A stretch of DNA of 64,000 bases, taken from assembly GCA_028718125.1 (NCBI GenBank), contig JAQUMN010000002.1, forward strand, positions 170,548-234,547, read 5' to 3'. The position numbers were made by a program, and so were the translations under genes. The DNA is from Kiritimatiellia bacterium (lineage in GTDB: Bacteria; Verrucomicrobiota; Kiritimatiellia; JAAZAB01). Shown in pieces: positions 17,094 through 25,815 of the stretch (positions are counted from its first letter, which is position 1; every line of letters starts with the position of its first letter). The notes under the pieces are model-generated. The model saw nothing but the letters and a program-made list of their open reading frames with translations, made no database searches and was not told the DNA's origin.

Positions 17094-18778
17094 TGTTGGA
17101 TATTCGATGTTGGATGTTCGCTTCCGGCCGCATGGCGCTCTTTGGCCTGTTGCTCACAGCCCTGTTCACCGGCTGCGCCCCGGTGCTCCGGGATGCGGGC
17201 GGAGTCCGGATCGTGGGCGATATCGTGGCTGGCGCCAAGGAACGCAGCATCAAGATCACCACCAGCGACCCCCAACTCATTCTCCAGATCGCCCGCACCG
17301 ATCCCGACGCCGAGGTGCGCGCCGAAGCCGTCCGCTGCGTGAGCGCACCCGCCGACCTGATAACCATAGCCAACACGGACCCCGACCGGAAGGTGCGCGT
17401 GGCTGCGGTTTCCCGGCTGCGGGACAAGAGCACGCTCATGCGCATCATTGCAACCAACACGGAGCCCCTGGCGCGCCTGGCCGCCATGGAACAGATCCGG
17501 GATCAGCCCACGCTGTTCGACATCGCCATGGCCAACAGCGACCCAATGATCCGCAAAGCGGCTGTGGAAAGAATCACCAAGAACGATCTGCTTTTTTCCA
17601 TTGCCATGACCAATTCGGATTCGTTTGTGCGCATTTCCGCCGCCAGCCGGGTCACCGACCAGAAACGGCTGATTGCAATCACACGGACAAATTCCGACCC
17701 GCTCGTGCGCCGCTCCGCCATGCGCGACATTGCCAGCCAGGCGGTGCTGACCGAAATTGTGGACCAGGATCCGGATCGCGATATCCGTAAAACCGCAGTC
17801 GAACTGATCAACCAAGCGGATGTGCTTGAGCGGCTGGCCGCCGGCGACCTCGATCCAGTCATCCGCTACCTGGCCATACGCAAGGTGAATAATCTCGACC
17901 TTATCCAACGCATTGCCGTCACTGATCGCGACGCCCTGGTACGCAAAACAGCGACGGAGCAGATTCCGGATATATCCCTGCTGGCTTACATCGCCGAATT
18001 CGATCCGGATGCCGAGGTGCGGATTGCGGCGATCAAACGGTTAAAAGGACCAGCCCTGGCCATGGTACTGGCCACCGACCCCTCACCCGCCGCGCGCCTG
18101 GCCGCCATCCGGAACGTCACCGATGCCGAAATCATGAAAGAAACGGTCCTGACCGACGAGAACCCCGGCGTGCGAACGGCCGCGATGGCCGGCATTAACG
18201 ACCGCCTGCTGATCGCGTTCGTGGCCCAACGGGATGCGGATGTCGGCGTCCGACTGGCGGCCATCGCCAGACTTACGGACCAGGCCATTCTGGAAGCCAT
18301 TGCCCGTAATGATGTCCGCCAGGAGGCGCGCGCCGCCGCCGCCGCCAAAATGGTAAACCAGACGGCCTTGAAGGACGTCGCCCTGTTTGACTCGCATCGC
18401 TCTGTCCGCCAGGCGGCTGTCGAACGCATTACCGATCAGCCGATCATGGAGGAACTCGCGCGCAGCGCCAATCCGAACGTCCGTCTCCTGGCCGTAGCCA
18501 AGCTGACCAACCAGCAGATTTTGAACGATATCGCCCATAACGATCCGTTTCCAGCCGTGCGCAAGGCCGCGCTGGACCTGGTGAGCGCGCCGGCCACAAT
18601 TAACATCATCGCCCGCGAAGACAGTGATCCATCCATCCGCAAAGCGGCGGTCCAAAAGCTGATGGATGTCGAGACGCTCGCGGCAATTGCCGCGTCCGAC
18701 CCGGACCGGGACGTCAGCAGCGAAGCGCGCACACGTCTGCATGCCCTGCAAACCAAGTCCACCGTTGCCAAGCCCTAA
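17090..18778 (+). CDS. Lipoprotein made of nineteen 26-residue HEAT/LRV-like repeats
   Basis: The 562-residue protein begins with a lipoprotein signal (LLLTALFTGC, cysteine at about residue 28). An alternative start at 17135 would shorten the region before it. From about residue 58 to the end it consists of nineteen consecutive units of 25-26 residues with the pattern LxxIAxxDPDxxVRxAAVxRIxDQx, for example TLFDIAMANSDPMIRKAAVE. The unit recalls HEAT-like and leucine-rich-variant repeats, which form alpha-helical solenoids, but the near-constant 26-residue period is unusual. It is probably an envelope-anchored scaffold that binds a partner. It sits between speB (4 bp overlap) and the double FabZ gene (15 bp gap), so it is likely co-transcribed. 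No enzymatic function can be named. Confidence 0.85.
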   Translation: MMLDIRCWMFASGRMALFGLLLTALFTGCAPVLRDAGGVRIVGDIVAGAKERSIKITTSDPQLILQIARTDPDAEVRAEAVRCVSAPADLITIANTDPDRKVRVAAVSRLRDKSTLMRIIATNTEPLARLAAMEQIRDQPTLFDIAMANSDPMIRKAAVERITKNDLLFSIAMTNSDSFVRISAASRVTDQKRLIAITRTNSDPLVRRSAMRDIASQAVLTEIVDQDPDRDIRKTAVELINQADVLERLAAGDLDPVIRYLAIRKVNNLDLIQRIAVTDRDALVRKTATEQIPDISLLAYIAEFDPDAEVRIAAIKRLKGPALAMVLATDPSPAARLAAIRNVTDAEIMKETVLTDENPGVRTAAMAGINDRLLIAFVAQRDADVGVRLAAIARLTDQAILEAIARNDVRQEARAAAAAKMVNQTALKDVALFDSHRSVRQAAVERITDQPIMEELARSANPNVRLLAVAKLTNQQILNDIAHNDPFPAVRKAALDLVSAPATINIIAREDSDPSIRKAAVQKLMDVETLAAIAASDPDRDVSSEARTRLHALQTKSTVAKP

Positions 18779-18793
18779 TCCGGGAGAACTGTT

Positions 18794-19780
18794 ATGACTG
18801 ATCCTGCTATTGCTGTGACCGGGGCTGCCGCAACGGAAATCATCATGGATTACGACCGGGTGCACTTGCTTCTGCCGCATCGTCCACCCCTGCTTATGAT
18901 CGACCGTGTCCGGCTGATTCCCGCCGAAAAGCGCGCGATCGGACTCAAGAACGTGACCATGAACGAACCTTATTTCCAGGGCCACTTCCCCGGCAATCCT
19001 GTTTTGCCGGGCGTGCTGATCCTGGAAGCCATGATTCAGACCAGTGGCGCCGCCATTCGCCAGTTCCTGGATATCCAGAATGATGTTGCATTCCTGCGCA
19101 CGCTGGACAACATCAAGTTCCGCAAGCCCGTCTTGCCGGGCGACCGCCTGATGTCGGACGTCACACTGGAGCGTGCCCGCAATGGCCTCGCAAAGTTTCG
19201 CGCTACCGCCTCGGTGCGCGACCAGCAGGTGGCCCAAGCCGAGTTCACCGTGGGGTTGCGCGCCAACGTACCCGACCATAGCCGGAGCGCCGATTTTGCG
19301 CCGTCCCCGGTCATGGACGCTGCCCCCTTACAGACCGCGCCGATCAATGATATTAACAGGATCATGAACATCATTCCCCACCGTTACCCGTTCATTCTGG
19401 TGGATGCCGTCTATTTCATGGGCGCAGATCGGATTGTTGCGCTTAAGAACGTTACGGGCAACGAATTCTTTTTTAACGGCCATTTCCCCAAATACCCGAT
19501 CATGCCCGGCACGCTTCTGGTGGAAGCCATTGCCCAGGCGGGCGCCGTGTTCATTCTCGACAAGCCGGAAAACAAAGGCAAACTCGCCTATTTCATGGGC
19601 GTGGAAAAGGCGCGGTTTCGCCGTTCGGTCTGGCCGGGCGACCAAATCCTGATTGACGTCCGCCAGATGGTGACGCGTCCGCGTGTCGGCAAGGCGCATG
19701 GGCGAATTTTTGTAGGCCCGCACCTGGTGGCGGAAGCTCGAATTTCGTTCGTGCTGGTGGACCGGCCATCGCCATCATGA
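18794..19780 (+). CDS. fabZ: Tandem FabZ-FabZ fusion, 3-hydroxyacyl-ACP dehydratase
   Basis: The 328-residue protein contains two complete hotdog domains of FabZ type, about residues 18-160 and 185-325. FabZ removes water from 3-hydroxyacyl-ACP in fatty-acid elongation and normally has about 150 residues. Both copies keep the catalytic pair: H64 and E78 in the first ([19 protein letters not shown]), H230 and E244 in the second ([18 protein letters not shown]). Both also keep PHRxPxxxxD. The domains are clearly diverged from each other. They could form an intramolecular dimer, or one could serve the lipid A branch where FabZ often lies near lpx genes; neither is shown. The ribosome-binding site GGGAG lies at 18782-18786. 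The gene probably belongs to the speA-speB transcript. Confidence 0.92.
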   Translation: MTDPAIAVTGAAATEIIMDYDRVHLLLPHRPPLLMIDRVRLIPAEKRAIGLKNVTMNEPYFQGHFPGNPVLPGVLILEAMIQTSGAAIRQFLDIQNDVAFLRTLDNIKFRKPVLPGDRLMSDVTLERARNGLAKFRATASVRDQQVAQAEFTVGLRANVPDHSRSADFAPSPVMDAAPLQTAPINDINRIMNIIPHRYPFILVDAVYFMGADRIVALKNVTGNEFFFNGHFPKYPIMPGTLLVEAIAQAGAVFILDKPENKGKLAYFMGVEKARFRRSVWPGDQILIDVRQMVTRPRVGKAHGRIFVGPHLVAEARISFVLVDRPSPS

Positions 19781-19822
19781 TAATTAAGTTGGGCGGCAAA
19801 GCCGCGACTTACACATACATAT

Positions 19823-20653
19823 ATGTATGTATTATTTATATCGCTTTGCGTTTTTTGCGCCTCTTTGCGGCTAATCCCTGTTCGTATCAGCCTTCTTTGC
19901 CTGGCTCTCCTGGCAGCCGGCGCAATTGAGGGCGCCGGCGCTTCCCCGACGCTCCCACTTTCGGCGGCAGAACCGGCGGACTTCACCTGCGCTGCCGACG
20001 TGCTGGAACGGGTTCGGGCCAACCTGCCCAAAGAGGCCATCCAAATCCGGGGTGAACTGCTGTGCGGCGCACGGCGCGGCAAACTTGACCGCGCGTTTTA
20101 TCTGGACGCTCAACTCCAGCTGGGACAGGCGCCGGCCACGGCCCGCTATACCCTGCGCGACGGATTCGGTTCCCCGGCAGAGCAATTGGAGATGGTCCGC
20201 CAGCCGGATGAAACCTGGCGCAGGGACTATGCCAAAGGCCAGCCGCTTCAGAGCGCGCCGGCTCCGGCGGGCGACAGCCTTATCGGCAACAGCGACGTAA
20301 CCTGGAACGATCTCAGCCTGGCCTTCCTCTGGTGGACGAACGGCGTCATTGCGGGCCGCGAACTGTATCTGGAGCGCGAGTGCCTGGTATTGGAATTCGC
20401 GCCGCCGCAGGCCCCGCGGCTGACCCGTGTCTGGATTGATAAAGCCCGGCTCGTGCTGATGAAGGTTGAGGAATATGATGCCCAGCGGGTACTTCAACGG
20501 CTAATCAAAACCCGCACAATCAAAAAAATCGGCGACAACTGGGTGATCGCGGACTTGGATATCCGCCGCTGGCCGGGCGAACACCGGACCCTGATCCGCC
20601 TGAATGATGTGACCGTGGCCACGAACACGGCGGAAGTTATCAGCGACCAGTGA
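19823..20653 (+). CDS. LolA-like exported protein (outer-membrane lipoprotein-sorting fold)
   Basis: This protein of up to 276 residues has an N-terminal hydrophobic signal (ISLLCLALLAAGAIEGAGA). The mature part is compatible with the LolA/outer-membrane-lipoprotein-sorting family: ADVLERVRANLPKEAIQIRGEL, LWWTNGVIAGRELYLERECLVLEF, VWIDKARLVLMKVEEYDAQ and a final IRRWPGEHRTLIRLNDV. These proteins are unclosed beta-barrels that carry lipids or lipoproteins in the periplasm. The ATG at 19823 lies inside an 18-nt palindrome (19813-19830, ACATACATATATGTATGT) and the first coding bases look like an intergenic repeat also found at about 12680. A TTG at 19865 is therefore a plausible true start. It is last in the cluster. 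Confidence 0.7.
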   Translation: MYVLFISLCVFCASLRLIPVRISLLCLALLAAGAIEGAGASPTLPLSAAEPADFTCAADVLERVRANLPKEAIQIRGELLCGARRGKLDRAFYLDAQLQLGQAPATARYTLRDGFGSPAEQLEMVRQPDETWRRDYAKGQPLQSAPAPAGDSLIGNSDVTWNDLSLAFLWWTNGVIAGRELYLERECLVLEFAPPQAPRLTRVWIDKARLVLMKVEEYDAQRVLQRLIKTRTIKKIGDNWVIADLDIRRWPGEHRTLIRLNDVTVATNTAEVISDQ

Positions 20654-20741
20654 TCAGTTGTCGGTTATTCGTTTCCATCAGCTAACGGCTTCTTCGTTCT
20701 TAAGTCCTCCCGCCTTCGCTCCAGGGGCTACTCAATAACAC

Positions 20742-23621
20742 TCACCACCACACCGAGAGAACACGATTCGTGCCCTCCAGATTCATGTATACATCCATAT
20801 TACGGGGGGGGGTAGTGCTTTGAAATACAGTGTAGGGCCCCGCAAACCAATTATTGTAAATAAGCGCTTCGTTTGTGGGCCACCCTCGGATGCCGACACC
20901 ATAAGTGCCGGGGCACTTTGTGGTGTTGTGATGAATATAGATATTATCCCCAGCGATATCTGTGCTTTCGTGGCGGTCGGATCCGCCATGCATATCAAAA
21001 GCGCTGGCGGTCGCATTTTCCAACACAAGGTTATACCGGGCCTCGTAACTATTGCCGGGCGTGCCGGTTCCGGCAACGGCATGTCGCGTGTAGTCGAATT
21101 TATTCGCTTCAATAAGACTGGTTGCGGCGCCATAGCCATGACTGATGCTATAGCCTAATCCGTCGGCTTGACAGTGGTGAAAATAATTGTGATGGATGTA
21201 AGCATTTGTTCCGCCGGGAACCAGATAGACGCCATATACCCATCCGGATATCTCGCAGTTCTCAATTTCCAGATCACCGTAGGCACATTGGATGCCGTCC
21301 GATGAATGCGTTAACGTTCGCGCCGGATGGGGGCCTTGCAGCCGCAAACCGGATATATAGACCTGCGGTCCCCCGATTTGAAAAAGAGGCCAAACAGTGA
21401 CGTCATTAGTGCTTGTAATCAGTGCGCCCTCTGATCCGTTATATCCCCGGTCGCTGGCCAGAATCACCCCGCCGGGAATATTGATGCCCGTCATCCCGCT
21501 CAAATCGATCACCGCGTTGCTGACGATAAAAACAATATTGCCGCTTTGTGCATTAGTGAGAGCAGCCAGCAATTCCGTCTTAGTGTTAACGACATAGTCC
21601 GCAACGCTTGCGGAACAGATATTGCTGTATCCCGCGCCGCCGCCGATGGGGCCTCCTGTCGGCTGTTCCTCACAACCAAAGCCGTATTCCCCGCCATGAT
21701 CCTCAAACCGCTGTAAAATCTGCGACGCGGACAATTCTTTGCTAAAGATGTTCACCTGATCGATAACACCGGCAAAATAATAAGTAGACGCATAAGACGA
21801 TGCCGAGCCGATGGAAAGGTTGCTTGTTTTTGATCGTATAACCATATTTGAGCCGGTCGCGATTCCGCTCTGGACACCGTTTACATATATCTTGCCCACG
21901 CCGTTCTTATAGGTTCCAACCAAATGGCACCATTTCGTACTATCGAGAGTATTTGTTCCGGTCACAATAACGTTCCAGCCGCTTGCGTTCGATTTGCCAA
22001 TCAGCAGTACGGCTTTTCCACTTGACGTAGCAAAAAAATACGTATACGACCCTTTGCAGGCGATCACATGGTAGCTGGAATTGGTGTCAGGCTTGACCCA
22101 GGCCTCGAGCGTGATCTCGTTCGTTATGTTCAGACTGCTGTTATTGAGGCAATTTACATAGTCATTGACTCCGTCGAATGACAAGGCATAACCAACTCTG
22201 CCGGCTACCCAACAGTTCGTAATATTCATGTTCGTTAGGCTGCCGGTATTGTCATACCCGGAGCCGTCTGAAATCGTTCCTCCCGCGCCATCGTCAAATC
22301 CCCAATTTCCTCGAAGATCCACGGCATAACTCCACTGACGGATTTCCCAGTCGGTAAGGGCGCGACTATAGATTTGCAACTCATCAATAACACCGTCGAA
22401 GTAATCCGCTGAAGCGGCGCTCGCGCCGATTATGAGCGGAGCATCGGAGGCGCCGATGTCTTCATTCGAGCCGACCCCGTAGCCGTCCAACAGGCCGTCA
22501 ACATAAACACTGCCTGCGCCATTTTTGCATGTGCCGACCAGATGATACCAGTTTGAACCGTTCAGGGTGGTGTTCCCTATTGCCATCACATTCCAATCGC
22601 TGCCGTCTGCTTTCCCGGCCAGCAGCATGGCTTTTCCTGCGTAGGTCCCAAAGTAATAGCTATAATCTCCCTTGTCCGCGATGGGATGGTAACCTGCGCG
22701 GGCATCCGGCTTCACCCAGGCCTGGACCGTTAACTCGCTCGTTATTCTCAAGCTGGCATCATCCGGAACAACGACATAATCATCAGCGCCATCGAATTCC
22801 AATGCCGGATCGAGTTGGCCGTTAACCCAGGAAGATGGGTCCATGTTCATTAACGTCCCGTCGTTATGACAGGTCGAATAATCCTCGGCGCTTGTGCCGC
22901 TTCCCTCGTCATAATGCCATCCTGCATTAAAATATTTTTCCTGAATTTCCGATTCGCCGAGCGCTTGATTATAGATTTTAAGTTCATCGATGACGCCGGC
23001 AAAATAGTAAGCGGACGCATAAGACGATGCCGAGCCGATGGAAAGGCTGGAGCCTTTTGAACCGATGCCTTCATCTGAGCCTAACCAGCGGCCGTCCAGG
23101 TTTCCGTTTATATAGATCTTGGCCATTCCATCTTTATAAGTGCCGACAATATGATACCACCTGGAACCATTCAGAATAGTGTTCCCAAACACACAGACAT
23201 TCCACGCCGAACAATCTTGCTTGCCGATGAGAAGCGCCACAGACCCGCTGTTAATGGCGAAAAAATACGTATAACTTCCTTTGCAGGCGATCACATGGTA
23301 GTTGAAATTAGTGTCCGGCTTGACCCAGGCCTCGAGCGTGATCTCGTTCGTTATGTTCAGACTGCTGTTATCGAGGCATTTTACATAGTCATTGACTCCG
23401 TCGAATGACAAGGCACAACCAGATTTCCCGGCAACCCAGCATGAAGTTGGATCCATATACTTTAAAGCACCATTGTTGTAATAGCCTGAATCGTCCGCGG
23501 TATTCGTACCGCTTCCTTCGTCAAAGCGCCATTCCCCGACAAGCCCGGCGCGCGCGGATATGGCCGCATACAGAAACAAAGGCATTACTGATAAAATTAA
23601 TAAAAATCGCGTTTTTTTCAT
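20742..23621 (-). CDS. Exported protein with three LamG domains and a pectate-lyase-like beta-helix
   Basis: The start at 23621 is supported by AGGGGG four bases before the ATG and by the signal peptide MKKTRFLLILSVMPLFLYAAISARA; a longer frame from 23675 lacks these. The product has 959 residues. Three LamG/concanavalin-A-like domains follow one another (about 26-230, 232-435 and 440-640). Each begins with WxFDEGxG and contains ALxFDGVNDYV, ITLEAWVKPD, WYHxVGTYKxGxxxIYxNG and FAGVIDELxIY. The C-terminal 290 residues form a right-handed beta-helix of the pectate-lyase type (GDLEIENCEISGWVYGVYL, YIHHNYFHHC, IYIHHNTTKCPGTYGVGIRG). Sugar binding by the LamG part and polysaccharide cleavage by the helix are possible, but catalytic residues cannot be assigned. 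It converges with the LolA-like gene. Confidence 0.85.
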   Translation of the reverse strand: MKKTRFLLILSVMPLFLYAAISARAGLVGEWRFDEGSGTNTADDSGYYNNGALKYMDPTSCWVAGKSGCALSFDGVNDYVKCLDNSSLNITNEITLEAWVKPDTNFNYHVIACKGSYTYFFAINSGSVALLIGKQDCSAWNVCVFGNTILNGSRWYHIVGTYKDGMAKIYINGNLDGRWLGSDEGIGSKGSSLSIGSASSYASAYYFAGVIDELKIYNQALGESEIQEKYFNAGWHYDEGSGTSAEDYSTCHNDGTLMNMDPSSWVNGQLDPALEFDGADDYVVVPDDASLRITSELTVQAWVKPDARAGYHPIADKGDYSYYFGTYAGKAMLLAGKADGSDWNVMAIGNTTLNGSNWYHLVGTCKNGAGSVYVDGLLDGYGVGSNEDIGASDAPLIIGASAASADYFDGVIDELQIYSRALTDWEIRQWSYAVDLRGNWGFDDGAGGTISDGSGYDNTGSLTNMNITNCWVAGRVGYALSFDGVNDYVNCLNNSSLNITNEITLEAWVKPDTNSSYHVIACKGSYTYFFATSSGKAVLLIGKSNASGWNVIVTGTNTLDSTKWCHLVGTYKNGVGKIYVNGVQSGIATGSNMVIRSKTSNLSIGSASSYASTYYFAGVIDQVNIFSKELSASQILQRFEDHGGEYGFGCEEQPTGGPIGGGAGYSNICSASVADYVVNTKTELLAALTNAQSGNIVFIVSNAVIDLSGMTGINIPGGVILASDRGYNGSEGALITSTNDVTVWPLFQIGGPQVYISGLRLQGPHPARTLTHSSDGIQCAYGDLEIENCEISGWVYGVYLVPGGTNAYIHHNYFHHCQADGLGYSISHGYGAATSLIEANKFDYTRHAVAGTGTPGNSYEARYNLVLENATASAFDMHGGSDRHESTDIAGDNIYIHHNTTKCPGTYGVGIRGWPTNEALIYNNWFAGPYTVFQSTTPPRNMDVYMNLEGTNRVLSVWW

Positions 23622-23934
23622 GTTGCCCCCTAAATCAGCGACAGAAAATTCTGTCACTCTTTTTTTATCCGGCATTGTTTCTTTTCCGCAACCGTCGCCG
23701 GATTATTCAACAGTCAGATCTTAACGATTTTTTTTACGAAAACCAAGTTTATATATCGAAAAATATTCGCTTCTCATCAGGGCTGCGCCATCCATGCCAA
23801 AACCAGCGGCGTCGCGGAGCTCCGCCCTCCAATATCGCGAAAATATTGGCATTCATGGAGGGCAGCCTGCCCGCCATAGTCCGGCAGTTGCCGGACGAAG
23901 GAGGGAGCTCCCGCGAGACCGTTCTTGACGCACC
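23622..23934. other. Intergenic region between pyk and the LamG gene
   Basis: No gene is seen. The minus-strand leader and promoter of the LamG gene and a full copy of interspersed repeat R1 (23805-23930) fill it. Confidence 0.6.
23805..23930. repeat. Interspersed repeat R1, copy A (full length)
   Basis: About 126 bp with the modules GGCGTCGCGGAGCTCCGCC, CATTCATGGAGGG, CAGCCTGCCCGCCATAG, an inner hairpin (TCCGGCA-GT-TGCCGGA), GACGAAGGAGGGAGCTCC and CGCGAGACCGTTCTTGACG. It lies between pyk and the LamG gene. Confidence 0.85.
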
Positions 23935-25320
23935 TCATTGCCCCAAGTCGTGGATTTTCATGATATAGTCGGCCCCGCGCAGCTTGGTTGAACCGCTGAT
24001 CAGCACGACGGTATCGCCCTTTTTCAGCGCTCCTGACTTCAGCAGGATCGGCTCCAAGGTGCCGAGGAACTCCGCCGAATGGCCCCGCCACGGGACCGCA
24101 AGGGGTGTGATGCCCCATACGAGACTCAGGCAACTGCGGACATGCTCGCCGGGCACGGCCGCAATCAACGGCACGCGCGGCCGCCGCTGGGCGACCATCT
24201 GCGCCGTATAGCCGGATACAGTGATGGCAACGATGGCGGCGGCATGCAATTCTTCGGCAGCTTCCACGGCCGCAGCCGCCAGGGCGTGCGCGCGGGTCTT
24301 GCCGCGATAGGCTTCCCGGCGCGGACTGGCCGCTTTTTCGGATTCCGTGATAATTTCACGCATCATGCGCACGGTTTCTACCGGGTATTTGCCGATCGCC
24401 GTCTCGCCGGAGAGCATTACCGTGTCCGTGCCGTCCCACACGGCATTGGCCACATCCGAGGCTTCCGCGCGCGTCGGCCGCGGATTATTGATCATGGACT
24501 CCAGCATCTGGGTCGCCGTAATGATCGTCTTGCCCTCGGCATTGGCACGGCTGATAAATTGCTTCTGCAGGACCGGCACACGCGCGGGCGGCACTTCCAC
24601 GCCCAGGTCGCCGCGCGCAACCATGATCCCATCCGCGACCGCCAATATTTCCTCGAACCGGTCCACGGCGGCGGGTTTTTCAATCTTGGCAATCAGCCGC
24701 GGGCATGGGCCGGTTGCCAGGGCCGCCCGGCGGGCCGTCTGCAGATCGTCGGCGCGCTGGACAAACGATAGCGACACGTAGTCAACCTGCGCCTTGACCG
24801 CCGCCGCAAGGTCTTTCAGGTCTTTTTCGGTGACAGCCGGCAGGCTCAGATCGGTGTCCGGCAGATTAATACCCTTGCCCTGCAGAAGCAATCCGCCCAC
24901 CTTGACGCGCACCTGGAATCCTTCGGCAACCGCGCCAATGCCTTCCAATTCAAGGTTGCCGTCATCAAGGAGAATGCGCTGGCCTTTGCGGATATCCGCA
25001 AGGATTTCAGGATGGGATACGGGCAAGTCCCGGCCCAGGATCAGCGCCGCGTTTTCCGTCAGTGTCATCCGGCCATCCGGCAACTGGCCCACCCGGAGTT
25101 TCGGGCCGCCCAGATCCACCACCACGGCCACCGCCGCGCCTTCCGCGGCGGCCGCGGAGCGTGCCAAGCGCACCCAGCCATCGAGGTCTTCGGCGCGCAT
25201 ATGGCTCATATTGATGCGGAAACCATCCACGCCTTCCCTGATCAGGGTTCGCATCATTTCCGGGGTTGCTGAAGCCGTGCCGAGAGTTGCCAGGATCTTG
25301 GTTTCGCGGCGGGATAGCAT
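23935..25320 (-). CDS. pyk: Pyruvate kinase
   Basis: The 461-residue protein catalyses the last step of glycolysis, phosphoenolpyruvate plus ADP to pyruvate plus ATP, in the cytoplasm. Diagnostic motifs are the N-terminal TKILATLGTASATPEMM and GVDGFRINMSH, VVVDLGGPKLRVG, the catalytic-lysine region RLIAKIEKPAAVDRF, MVARGDLGVEVPPARVPVLQK and TATQMLESMINNPRPTRAE with SDVANAVWDGTDTVMLSGE. The C-terminal regulatory domain ends in KGDTVVLISGSTKLRGADYIMKI. Length matches the family. GGAGG eight bases before the ATG supports the start. It is a single gene, divergent from the regulator at 25816. Confidence 0.97.
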   Translation of the reverse strand: MLSRRETKILATLGTASATPEMMRTLIREGVDGFRINMSHMRAEDLDGWVRLARSAAAAEGAAVAVVVDLGGPKLRVGQLPDGRMTLTENAALILGRDLPVSHPEILADIRKGQRILLDDGNLELEGIGAVAEGFQVRVKVGGLLLQGKGINLPDTDLSLPAVTEKDLKDLAAAVKAQVDYVSLSFVQRADDLQTARRAALATGPCPRLIAKIEKPAAVDRFEEILAVADGIMVARGDLGVEVPPARVPVLQKQFISRANAEGKTIITATQMLESMINNPRPTRAEASDVANAVWDGTDTVMLSGETAIGKYPVETVRMMREIITESEKAASPRREAYRGKTRAHALAAAAVEAAEELHAAAIVAITVSGYTAQMVAQRRPRVPLIAAVPGEHVRSCLSLVWGITPLAVPWRGHSAEFLGTLEPILLKSGALKKGDTVVLISGSTKLRGADYIMKIHDLGQ

Positions 25321-25609
25321 AGTACATTCCTCCGTAATTATTCAGGCAGCACTATCGCAATCATATCTAACGGATGTTTTTATCACGGATATCGCGGATA
25401 ACACTGATAATGGAAATAAAATTCATTCACATGCGCACTGTCCTTTTAATTTCACCTGAATCAAAAGGATCCGTGCCATCCGTGTAATCCGTAGCGAGCA
25501 GTTAATTTCTCCCTGTTGTTGGTCTTAACGATAACGCAATCCGGCATCAAGGGAAGTATAAAATTTGCCGTTATGGCTTCCGGCCACGGCGGTGTCATTC
25601 ATGCGGAAA

Positions 25610-25697
25610 CCAGCCGCGTCGCAGAGCTCCGCCCGCCACGACGCTGAAATATCGCATTCATGGAGGGTCAGCCTGCCCGCGAGACCGTTCTTGACGC
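25610..25697. repeat. Interspersed repeat R1, copy B (lacks the central module)
   Basis: It shares CAGAGCTCCGCCC, GCATTCATGGAGGG, CAGCCTGCCCGC and GCGAGACCGTTCTTGACGCA with the other copies. The GCCATAG...GGAGGGAGCTCC part is cleanly absent. Confidence 0.85.
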
Positions 25698-25745
25698 AGC
25701 CCTGGGCGTCCTGCCTTTTTTCGTAAATTTTTTCGTAAATTCATG

Positions 25746-25775
25746 TTGACAGTAAAATGTATACTATTGTATACG
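25746..25775 (+). promoter_or_regulatory. Promoter of the AraR-type regulator gene
   Basis: TTGACA (25746-25751) and TATACG (25770-25775) are spaced by 18 nt. The inverted repeat GTATAC-TATT-GTATAC (25759-25774) overlaps the -10 box and is an obvious operator candidate for autoregulation. Confidence 0.6.
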
Positions 25776-25815
25776 TTTGCTTTAATTCGGAAACGATCGG
25801 ACTGGGCAATTGTTC

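Larger units (their letters stand above)
25321..25815. other. Divergent intergenic region between pyk and the first AraR-type regulator
   Basis: No gene is seen. It contains a common low-complexity phrase (25380-25500, rich in ATCACGGATATCGCGGAT and ATCCGTGCCATCCGTG), a short copy of repeat R1 (25610-25697), and the regulator promoter at 25746-25775. Confidence 0.6.
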
